A stretch of DNA of 64,000 nucleotides, from positions 143,265,001 through 143,329,000 of the forward strand of contig CM065815.1 in the NCBI GenBank assembly GCA_033398695.1, written 5' to 3'. Shown here one piece after another: positions 21,279-30,443 of the stretch (its first letter is position 1; every line of letters begins with the position of its first letter). The DNA is from Orobanche coerulescens. Lineage: Eukaryota; Streptophyta; Magnoliopsida; Lamiales; Orobanchaceae. Both the position numbers and the translations under genes were made by a program. Under the pieces are notes generated by a model. The model searched no databases. It saw nothing but the letters and a program-made list of their open reading frames with translations, and was not told the origin of the DNA.

Positions 21279-24200
21279 TTAACCCTTTTCCTGCTCAGAC
21301 ACCTGCAGATACACCATCTGGGTGTATCCATTAAAAACCGAAGTCTCGAGCCGTGATAGGCCAAGCCTCTGAAATAAGCCATATTTACCATCTTCCACAA
21401 TAGGCCCAACCGCACGGGCTGGGTCATACCTCGTCTGATGAGTGAGCGAAGGGCCGGCAACCGGGGGTAGTTCCCAGTAAACGTCGAGCACCGACTCCAC
21501 GAACCTGCTGTTCCGAAAATGCTCGGCGAAAGATATCACTTTGTTGCTGTGGTTGAAATCGTCCCGCATGTACCCTCTCACGCCCCACCATGCGTCCCCG
21601 GGCCCACATAGCTCGTCTATGCTGACTGCTTTCTCCCAGAATTTTTTCCGCCTGAATCTTGCCCGAGCTTCGTCGCTGTCCTTGAAGCAACTATGGCCAC
21701 CACCTGAATGAAACAAGAAAAAGCCAGAGGGTTTTTCCATTGGGGTAAATGGATTAAGATTATAATAAAATTTAAAATATACTCCTACATAATAAAAATT
21801 TAAATTATCTGGATATACTTATTGTATAATAAGACTTGTGGAAATGAAAATATACACAAAAAATACATAAAAAAGAAATAAATACATAATCAATTCTTGA
21901 TTGTTTTATTTTATTTTTAGGGAGAGTAGAATTCGATTATGACGGTGATCACTTACTATTCTAATTTTCTTAACGTAGTCGTTTTTATATTTTATAAAAA
22001 GAATTAATTTTATATCAATATATTGTAAATAAACTTTAAATATATTTGACCGCAAGCTACAAGGTGGCTACAACTATGACTTAATGAGTATGCACATACG
22101 GCTGCAAATGATTCGAGTCGAGCATTTCTCTTCATCGTTGTCAATAGCACTCGTAGCGAGCGCTATCGCGAATAGCGACGCGATGAGGCGGGCCGTCGCT
22201 ATTAGGCGCAAATGGGCTACGGACTTTGCAGTAGCGCGCGCTATCTGCGCTAAATTGTCGCGATAGCGCGACTCGACGTAGCGTCTTATAGCGGCGCTAT
22301 TCCATGTATTTGTCCAGATTTTTTTCCCTTTTTTATTTTATTTTTGTAACGTTTTTGACCAAAACGTGTTCTATTTTCTTAACGTTTTTTGGTCAGTACC
22401 ATTCTTCTTCTCCTGTATCGCGCGGTCCAGTTCTTTTTCCCCTTTTCACCTTCGCCGTGGAGACTTCAAATCTCATCTGGTTATGCAATTCCAAATAATG
22501 AAGATAATCTTGATCTTGAATTTTGTATTATGTTTTTCTAATATTATTATTGATGTTTTGTGTGTTGAGTTATATTATTGTTACTTTTTAAATTATGCAT
22601 GACCTCGTAAATTGGATTTAGTATATGTAATATATTGTGCATTTTTATACTTGTGGCGCTTTTTTTCAAAAAGCCCTAGCTATTGGCATCGCTATGCGCT
22701 ACAGCCATAGGGGACATCGTCGCTATTTGGTGCTATGCGCGATTAACAACTATGTTTATCTATCGAGTTAGGATTGACTTGTTTTTATATGTGCTCAAGC
22801 TCGAGCTCAAGAAGGCTCGAAATGCTGCTCGAGCTCAACTCAACAAAAAATAGCCATGCTCGAGATCGACTAGAAAAGGCTCGAAATAACGATGATCCGC
22901 AATAGCTCGAGTTGAGACCGGGTTCTAGCAATTAAACATATCTTAAATTTGCGGTATTATATTAATTAAATACACCAACTCAAGGGTATTTTGGTATATT
23001 CATTCATAGTCAAGCTGCTCGTCAAGCTCACAAGCTTAATAGAAATGCACTGGATTCCATCAAAACTCCGTAGTTAAGCGTGCTTGGGCGAGAGTAGTAC
23101 TAGGATGAGTGACCCCCGGGTAGTCCTCTGTTGCACCCCTTTTTAAAGACTCCCTCGGAAGTCGTCGTGTTGCGCCCCTTTTGTTAAAAAAAAAAAAAAC
23201 AAATGTAGCCCTGGTGGAGTACCATTGGTGCCAGGAAAAACCATGGTGCAAACAAAAAATGCCATCAACTTAAAATCAACATATGTGTCTTCATAAACCA
23301 CATTGTGCAAGTACAAACAAAGACATTCATAGCTGTCAAAATATTACAGACAAGGCCATCCATGAGATGATAGAGAACGCACCTCTAATATAAAATTGAT
23401 CACATATTTGCCTGAAGGAATAATGGTCCCCTGTTCCAGTATCATAGTTATCCTCAAAAACCAGATGCCTGAAGCCAGCTTTCAGTGCTTGCTTCAACCT
23501 ACCCATCAAAATGTCAAATCAGAACAGAAAAGAACCATTTGATTATATGAATTGGAACGTACGACTCGTGGATGCTAAAAACATCAGCCTATTAAATTAC
23601 AAGATTTGAATATTGGCCACTAGAAAAATGGGTTAATTACAAAAGCTACCCCTGAGACTTGGCCTAATTACAAAAGAATACATATATCTTTCAGAATTAG
23701 AAACACCACCCTCAACATTTTTTTCCTTCTACAAACCATCAAGAGGGGGCATTTGTTAGGAAAACACAAACCTAGGAGGGTTTCTTGTAATACTTTAAGA
23801 AATGAAGTTCTTAGTAATCCACGGGACCTTTTTGGAATTATCCAAGAGAATTAGGAACATTTTGCAATTACTGAACTTACCTCTTAAGTTCATTTTGATG
23901 GTCATCAAAGAACACAAGCACCCGACTACGATCTTTGATCCCATGTTTTCTCATCACTTTTCCCCAATCCATGCTCCCAAAATCTACAAAGTCCTTTCCA
24001 GCAAAATACGTGCAGTTCCCATCAACATAAGCAGGCCCTTTCTTAAGGTACTTCTCAGGATGTCGCGGTGAAATTGACAAAATAGGTGTATCCGGCATAG
24101 CTTGCCTTAAAACCCACGTCGAATGCCCCTTAAAAGCACCACTCTCAATCATTAAATCTGGTTTCAGCCATCTCGTGATAAACCAAAGTCCAAAACTGTG

Positions 24201-25020
24201 ATCAAATCCCATGCCATATACGTTGTTCTTGATGGGCCGGGTTTCGTATATTGGCACAAACTCCTCAAGACCTTGGATCAAGTCTTTCGATGTCCATTCC
24301 ACAGTTTTTCCATGTTTCGGTCTGCCTTTTGACAAGGACTACAATTATATGCATATACGTTTCACATACACATAATTTTTCAACAAAATTAGACATTTTG
24401 AAAAATAATATCAGGACCAAAAGATCCATACGTTGAAACCAGTTTATAAATGAACAGCTATAACAAAAGCAGCGAGATTCATTCAACCAATTTATACCAA
24501 ATCTATAGGCCAATACAAGAATACTAACAAGCAAAAGTATGACGGTAATTGTAGTCGAGTTCAGTTTCAACCAAATCGATAAGATCACAAATACAGTTAG
24601 CATTTCGAAATTGTTATCGTTTCTCTAAACTCTAATAGAAAAAAAAAACGTAAATAATATATTTATTAACTTACACCATGGAAAGCCGAGCGATCCAAAA
24701 TCGGACTCGAATCCATCGAATCCAAAAAATAGCCGCGAGATGTGATCGGAGGAAGCCGAAATGCAGACCAAATCTCGCGAGTGAATAACTAGAGAAGAGA
24801 TAAGCACGACTGCAAGCCCTAGAATTAGAACAGGCCATAAGTAACCGGTCCGAATCAAGTAATTGGTCACCCTCATAGCTGCGGATACGTGCTTACGGTT
24901 CTTGGACTCGTCGGCAGTTTCAGCGCCGCCAACTTCTTCAACGGAGGCGGCGTCCTCGGCGGCCTGAGGCGGCCGTCGTGTGGAAACCGATCTCTCGAGA
25001 ATTTTGGTCGGTGTTGGCAT
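21279..25020 (-). CDS. Host gene: single-pass membrane protein with methyltransferase-like fold, four exons
   Basis: Exons on the minus strand are 25020-24675, 24325-23881, 23498-23383 and 21703-21279. All junctions are GT/AG and phases add up to 443 codons with no stop. Exon 1 has an acidic N-terminus and one membrane helix at residues 61-79 (LWPVLILGLAVVLISSLVI), suggesting a type II membrane, perhaps Golgi, protein. Exons 2-4 hold a conserved plant domain with ETRPIKNNVYGMGFDHSFGL, DLMIESGAFKGHSTWVLRQ (a Rossmann-like acidic/Gly motif), VLVFFDDHQNELKR, FEDNYDTGTGDHYSFRQICD and YWELPPVAGPSLTHQTRYDP. I recall it as a conserved plant family of unknown function; the methyltransferase-like fold is inferred. 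The start at 25020 is chosen because the upstream extension to 25101 is unlike a protein and the 25020 ATG begins the charged head. It is the only apparently functional protein-coding gene here. Confidence 0.85.
22133..22754. mobile_element. Probable MITE with AGCG-rich inverted ends
   Basis: The left end CATCGTTGTCAATAGC and the right end GATTAACAACTATG are imperfect inverses (CAT.GTTGT.AAT). Both flanks inside are rich in (A/T)TAGCG and GCGCTA. Flanking 8-mers TTTCTCTT (left) and TTTATCTA (right) agree at 6 of 8 positions, which would fit a decayed hAT duplication. No coding capacity. The ends look real; the superfamily is uncertain. Confidence 0.45.
23044..23138 (+). pseudogene. 5S rRNA pseudogene, 5'-truncated
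   Basis: About 95 bases match the 3' four-fifths of plant 5S rRNA: AACTCCGTAGTTAAGCG, TGCTTGGGCGAGAGTAGTAC and TAGGATGAGTGACC. The first 20-25 bases of 5S are absent. The internal control region (A box and C box) is mostly kept, with substitutions. A second 5S-like 3' end (GGAAGTCGTCGTGTTGCGCC) follows at 23157-23176, then an A run at 23186-23199. It lies in intron 3 of the host gene, on the opposite strand. Confidence 0.82.
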
Positions 25021-25440
25021 TTCACGCTCACACCGTGTGTTAATGTGTGAGACTATCCTCCTGCTTCCTACGGGATAGTTCACTGGTATGGAATAGTTCA
25101 CTGGGGAACTGGGGACCCGCGATTTGTGACTTGGGTGATATTGTTATAAAATTGCATAAAATGCAGGGACGGAATTTAGAGAGAATGAATTTTGGGTTCT
25201 AGTCTTATTAATAATTGAAGTTTTGTTTATAAAAAAATAAACAATTATATTTACATATTACATTAAGGGTAAATAATCATTCACAATACAAGATAATATT
25301 GATTTAATCTCTTCGTATTGCGTGAGTCTTCTTCTCGTTAGACATGTCATTCATGTACCATCAATTTTATTTGAAGAGATACTCATGGGAGGGAAACTTC
25401 CAAAGTTTTGTAGTGGAGCTTGTATCGATCAGATGTTGTA
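25021..25440 (-). other. Region upstream of the host gene
   Basis: This is the presumed promoter and 5' UTR side of the minus-strand gene. No clear TATA box is visible close to the start. Beyond 25140 it is plain AT-rich sequence. Confidence 0.35.
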
Positions 25441-25599
25441 TCATATTGTTGTTAGGAAAACATGAGCAATATGTGATTGTAAATCTGCTCCCCCTATGGA
25501 TCATTTTTGTTATGTGTTGTCTCAGTAAACTTCTTGGGATAAAAACTGAGTGAGCTTAATGGTATACATCTATTCGTATGTAAATCATTCTTTATAGGA

Positions 25600-25815
25600 G
25601 TATCCACATGCTGCCTCATTAAAACCTTGTCAAGAAAATCATGTGGGAAAACTTGATTAAAGGAAAAAGAGTACAACTACTCCTCCTGACTTCAAACCTT
25701 GAGGAATAATATTGATCTTTGAACGTCCTCATTAACTCATGAATATGCCTCGTAAAAGTCTTATTAGGAAAAAGCCAATGGAAAAAATCCCGGTAAAGGG
25801 AAAAAAGTACACTAT
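25600..25815. repeat. Two copies of a retroelement-like phrase
   Basis: A phrase GCCTC(A/G)T(T/A)AAAA ... GGAAAA ... GTAAAGGGAAAAAAGTAC occurs at about 25613-25677 and again, diverged, at 25745-25812, roughly 132 bp apart. I recall similar sequence from plant LTR retrotransposon leaders, but no LTR ends are visible here. Confidence 0.35.
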
Positions 25816-25824
25816 TCATGTTTG

Positions 25825-26660
25825 TAACGTCCTCATTCCTAGTCGTCGTTTATTTTTCGTCACGTCGAAGATGACTCAAAGGCAAGTACTTTACATTTAT
25901 ATGCATATTCTAGTATTTGATTTATGGCTTCCCGTGTATGTTGTGGATGTGAATGCGTATGTTCACCCAGGGATGGTCTGACGGGGCCTCTAGGGATACG
26001 TAGTGCCGTGTGTGTGCGTATCGTGAACTGGGGTTAACCACCCAGGGATGGTCCGACGGGGCCTCTGCATGGTGCGGTGGCCGTGAATCTCATACCAACG
26101 GTTAACCTTTGAAATGTTTTGTTGGAGAACTATGTTTTGTGCTCGTGCACCGTAATATTCCGGAATATAAATGTTTTCTAAAATTGATTCTTGGCGCATG
26201 ATTCATCTGATTAGAATGGTAGTTCAAATAGATTATACTTTCACTAGATGTTGTCGCTAACCCCTTAAATGGGGGAAATACTTTTGTATTTCAGGTATAG
26301 GTCATGGAGGCGAACAAGCATGTGGACAGTACGAGGATGATGGGCAAGGGTGATTCTGTTCAATGGTTGTTTGTTTGGCGTCTTGTCTTTTAATTTTATT
26401 AATCATGTCATTTGTTTCCGTATTCGAGTACTTCCTTATTTTAGACTTGTATTTATTTGTGGACCCGGTTAGGGAAAGATTTTAATTATTACTGTCGGGT
26501 TCGGTCTATTATTTCGAATGTCTTAAAATTGTGGAATCGTTTGTATGTTGATGATGATTGTCATCGGTCGTGATGTCGAGTTTGTGTGTTAGCCTGGTGG
26601 ATTCCAAATGGTGGGATCCACGACGCTGTAATATGTCCTGAACGTCTTGGAAGTATTACA
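25825..26660 (+). repeat. Degraded solo-like gypsy LTR, plus orientation
   Basis: 26595-26660 aligns by eye with the 3' end of the LTRs of elements A and B in reverse orientation: GGTGGATTCC, GGGATCCACGACGC, TGTAATATGTCC and the terminal AAGTATTACA. The 5' end is uncertain (TGTAACGTCC near 25826). Inside, CACCCAGGGATGGTC(T/C)GACGG is repeated at 25965 and 26039. No internal retrotransposon region is attached. Confidence 0.45.
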
Positions 26661-26826
26661 GCGTGGGCAAAATATTGCTTTATTTATTTATTGTGTTTCA
26701 CATTACATAAATTATTTTGCTTGAGGCCACAACCTGATTACTATTCTTTATATATTGTTAATATTGGGATTGTTGTCTATATGTATGTTATGGTTAGCAT
26801 GGCTTTGTGGAAGGTGCTGCCATGTG

Positions 26827-26829
26827 TAA
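26827..26829. repeat. Harbinger-type TSD, left copy (TAA)
   Basis: TAA precedes the left inverted end and recurs at 27570-27572. Confidence 0.6.
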
Positions 26830-27569
26830 GGGGGAGGGAGTGGTCACCTAATACCCTAGGTGCCACATCACCTCTATCCAATAAAAACCCTCCAACTCAA
26901 AACTACCCAATTCTACCCTAACACTACCCTAAGTGGAGGGAGTGGTCACCTATACTACCCGATTTTTTTTTGTTCATACATAAAATCACATACAATATTA
27001 AAATAAAAACATACCATTTCATTAAAAACAAAAACATTACATAATACTTAAAAAAACATTACATAAAAACATACCCGATTTTTTTTTTGTTCATACATAA
27101 AATCACATACAATATTAAAATAAAAACTTAGCATTTCATTAAAAATAAAAACATTACATAATACTTAAAAAAAACATTACATAAAAACATACCCGATTTT
27201 TTTTTTCATACATAAAATCATATACAATATTAAAATAAAAACTTAGCATTTCATTAAAAATAAAAACATTACATAATACTTAAAAAAAAAAACATTACAT
27301 AAAAACATACCCGATTTTTTTTCATACATAAAATCACATACAATATTAAAATAAAAACATACCATTTCATTAAATATATATATATATATATATATCCAAA
27401 TTTAAAGCGGGGGGTTTCAAAAACAAAAAAAAAAGGAAAAAAAAAAACCCACCGATCGACTTCAGAAGCCGCATGGTAACACCGCCCGCCTTACCCGAGT
27501 CCCCGGCGGTGGTGTTACCGCTCGGGTAAGGGTACCCAATTTTCTTACCCGAGCCCCACTCCCTCCCCC
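26830..27569. mobile_element. Non-autonomous PIF/Harbinger-type element (740 bp)
   Basis: Inverted ends GGGGGAGGGAGTGG at 26830-26843 and CCACTCCCTCCCCC at 27556-27569 match over 14 bp, with TAA on both sides, the three-base target typical of Harbinger elements. There is no transposase. The middle is a 3.6-copy tandem array (26958-27375) followed by (TA)n and a GC-rich hairpin with arms TTACCCGAG and CTCGGGTAA near 27491-27528. Confidence 0.75.
26958..27375. repeat. Tandem array, about 117-bp unit, 3.6 copies
   Basis: Units start with CCCGATTTTTTTT at 26958, 27073, 27192 and 27310 and run through TTCATACATAAAATCA, CAATATTAAAATAAAAAC and ATTACATAATACTTAAAAA. Copies differ mainly in homopolymer length. 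It lies entirely inside the Harbinger-type element. Confidence 0.88.
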
Positions 27570-27761
27570 TAACAGTCCTAGCGGAGTCGGAGTGTTACAC
27601 CTTTGTATTTCTAGGCCCATGATGAATACGTTCAATTATATATATTAATGTGCATTAGCGGTGTACAATCATTTCAGAAGACAGTCATTTGCAAAGCCAC
27701 AAAATAAATTTTATACTCCTCCATAGTAAAAAAAGCCACCAAACAACCGCTCAATTCTCTT

Positions 27762-27766
27762 CAAAC
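27762..27766. repeat. Athila-like element TSD, left copy (CAAAC)
   Basis: Matches 46290-46294 exactly. Confidence 0.9.
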
Positions 27767-29142
27767 TGTTGCGATATTTCTTTACACGCAAGTGCACGTC
27801 ATCGTTTACAAGTAATAAAGTGATAAGTAGAGTATCGTTCCCATGAGGACTGAATCTCTAACTACCAATTTTTTCGTATTCCAATTTTATCTGAACAATT
27901 GAATTTGGGATTTTGTAATTAATAACTAGAAGAATTACTAAAAGACTAGTATAAAACGATGGCTTGAATAAAATAAAGCAAATGATGAATAAGTCTAGGA
28001 TTCTGAATCCACCTTAGTTTATCCGAATTTACTCTCGATTATCCGTAATAAATAATTTTCCCAATTTATTGAAGGCGGAGATTGCTAATATATTCTACCG
28101 CCTCTCCCGAGGTCAATAGATTTATCTAAAGGCGAATAACGCACTCTATCCCTAGGTGAATTAATTCGTCAATAGGCGAAAAGCATAAAATCTCCTAAAG
28201 GCCACGTAGTTCCTATGAGTATATTCCTATCTCACAGAATAAAACGGTCCTCACCAATAGTTCCTCACCAAATCTCCTCTCCCGATTCGAAGTGAATGAT
28301 TTAATCAATACAACTATTGGCCAGATAATTGCAAGCATTAAACATAATTGGGAAAACTCAATAAAAAGGTAATTAATTGGATAATCTCAATCAATTCGTC
28401 AAAACAAAGGTTTCATCAAAACCCTATATTAGGGCTTTAGCCTGACATACTAATAATTGAAAATACAGAATGAATAAATGAAAGCATAAAATTCAAACGC
28501 AGATGAAGTTCGGATTCCTCCGTTCTTCAGCTTCCGCCCTCTGCCTTTGAAGTCTTCTGCTTCCCTCTTCTTCTGCCGTCTCCAAGCTTAAGCTCTCAAA
28601 AATTCAAGATCCAAAGATTAAAAGATTCCAAGATCCAAAGATTAAAAGATTCCAAGATCCAAAGATTAAAAGATGATTTAATTAGGGTCTTAAACCCTAT
28701 TTATAGCTCAGCACATCTCCAAATCGCGTCCGTATCAGTAGGTCGAAAACTGGCTTCGAAACGGCCCAAAATCCGCGCGGACAACCAAAAACCGTCAAGT
28801 GTGCCGCGGCGCACTAAATCTGTGCCGCGGCACATCGCCTTCAGCTGAATGCCTGGGCGTTAATTAATTCTTTTGTGCCGCGGCTCACCTGGGCTGTGCC
28901 ACGGCACAGAGTACAGTTTACTCTGCGCTCGGCTGGTGTCTTCCTGTGCCGCGGCCCTGCTTCCTTGTGCCGCGGCTCATAGCCAAAATATGCCGTTTTC
29001 GCCCGTTTTGCCTCGTTTGACTTAGGACTTCAATTTCCTGTCAATCATACAAAATTAAGGCATTAAAGGTTCATTTAGACAATTCCACTCTCCAAAATAC
29101 TACAAAATAATGATAAATAAGCGTATAAAAATACGCCTAACA
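27767..29142 (-). repeat. 3' LTR of the Athila-like element
   Basis: 1376 bp, starting TGTTGCGATAT and ending CGCCTAACA on plus. It differs from the 5' LTR by scattered, mostly C/T changes and one copy fewer of a roughly 25-bp minisatellite (GATCCAAAGATTAAAAGATT) near 28610-28675. TATA box TATAAATA on minus at 28706-28699. The palindrome pairs begin at 28801/28822, 28875/28896 and 28946/28967. Confidence 0.93.
28801..28980 (-). promoter_or_regulatory. GTGCCGCGGCAC palindrome pairs, 3' LTR
   Basis: Six dyad sites in three pairs. Members of each pair start exactly 21 bases apart (28801/28822, 28875/28896, 28946/28967); pairs are 50-53 bases apart. The array lies about 95 bases upstream of the LTR TATA box in element orientation. 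Confidence 0.7.
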
Positions 29143-29160
29143 AATACCCCCAAACTTAAG
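29143..29160 (-). other. Polypurine tract of the Athila-like element
   Basis: Minus strand reads AAGTTTGGGGGTATT directly against the 3' LTR. This purine-rich block is the expected plus-strand primer. Confidence 0.8.
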
Positions 29161-30346
29161 CCTTTGCTTGTCCTCAAGCAAAAAGAATTAAATTCAATAA
29201 AAGAATGTCGTGAATCATCGTGCAACTCATAGTGTTCAACCTAATCAATACTATCCTGTAATTCTCTCTAAATAATCCGAGTGTCATAAAAGCGAGCTGC
29301 ACTCAGAATAATGATTCCGCAAAGTAATCAAGTTCAGTCCTAATCACTCGTTCATGAAGAAAATCCAGCTCAAAGATTAACAAAACGTGAGTCAAATCAA
29401 CCGTCAATATGAAAGGCTAAAATAAACAAGCTAGTTCATCCCGTTCCACAGTCTAGTGGCACAATTTTCACGAGTTTCATAACAAATAAACCTCGGACAG
29501 TATCCCCCTTATATATATGTTCAAGAATTTGATTCGAGTTGACCACTAGGTTAGGATCTCGGGATGTTTCATCGGGATAATCCTATGGTGGAACTTCCAT
29601 TCTCATGTATAAGGAAACCGTTTGACGTAAAAGACACTCATGGGGCACATGGATGCTTCTAGTTACTAAGTTCCCGTCTACAGCGGAGAAAAAACTCGAA
29701 TATATAATTTCCGCATGTCCGAATCAAGGTTGCCGTTTTACGCGAGAGTAAACAGCGGGTCACGCGAATACCCCCGGTTACTAGGCTCCCTATCATTGGC
29801 ACATGTGAAATATCTAAATCACTAGTCTAATCAGGGTCGTCGTTTTACGCGAGAGCAAACAACGGGTCACGCGAATACCCCCGGTTACTAGACTTCCCAT
29901 CATAGAACACATTATCTCGACTTTTGGGAAAAACTGACCGACTCTAAACTCAATCTAAGTGCCAAAACGACTAAAGAAATAGTACGACTCACTATCCGGA
30001 AAATGTAGCCAAACGTATTGACGGTGATTTTAAAAACAAGTATGTATCGTCTCTTATCTGCCAAGACCTCTACAATCACGAAAAATTTTGGACCTAAATG
30101 AATACTAAGTAGAACAGAAATAACTGACTACAACTCGACTAAAACTCGACCGTTTCTTCAGAGAGAAAAACAGTGTCGTAACATCAGTATCACACAAATA
30201 GAAGCACGAAAAATTCACGAATAAAGAAAAACTAAGACAAGCAAGGCTATCTAAAAAAATATTACGCAAAATAATGAAAAGTGCAACGAAATAATGTACA
30301 GCAATAAAATAAAGTACAGCAATGAATGTAGCAACTGAAAGTAAAT
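29161..30346 (-). other. Non-coding 3' part of the Athila-like element
   Basis: No domain is recognisable in any frame. An imperfect direct repeat of about 70 bp is spaced about 110 bp apart (near 29716-29790 and 29826-29897, sharing CGTTTTACGCGAGAG and GGGTCACGCGAATACCCCC). The rest is unique. Confidence 0.5.
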
Positions 30347-30357
30347 CCCCCCCAAAC
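30347..30357 (-). other. Second, internal polypurine-like tract
   Basis: Minus strand reads CTAAGTTTGGGGGGGATTT, almost the same as the tract at the 3' LTR (AAGTTTGGGGGTATT) but 1.2 kb upstream. It could be a central polypurine tract or the relic of an older LTR junction. Confidence 0.45.
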
Positions 30358-30438
30358 TTAGGACGTACATTGACCTCAATGGACAAAAAATGATATGCAA
30401 TAAAAGTAAAAGGTCAAGTATTCCCCTCCAGTCTGCTC

Positions 30439-30443
30439 AGGAG
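30439..30443. repeat. Element B target duplication, left copy (AGGAG)
   Basis: Exact partner of 39723-39727; both lie in the second ORF of the Athila-like element. Confidence 0.9.

Larger units (their letters stand above)
21704..23382 (-). other. Large third intron of the host gene
   Basis: 1.68 kb between donor GT at 23382 and acceptor AG at 21704. It is much longer than introns 1 (24326-24674) and 2 (23499-23880) because it carries a likely MITE (22133-22754), a TCGAG-rich patch (22795-22925) and a 5S rRNA pseudogene (23044-23138). Confidence 0.75.

Noticed and set aside
24326..24338. Alternative acceptor at 24339 for host exon 2
   Set aside because: It would put exon 2 out of frame with the exon 1 donor. 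The acceptor before 24325 keeps phase and gives GFPWCRPKHGKTVEW.
30105..30386. Hydrophobic minus-strand ORF in the Athila 3' region as an envelope-like protein
   Set aside because: Short, low in complexity and without similarity between frames. The known second ORF ends before it.
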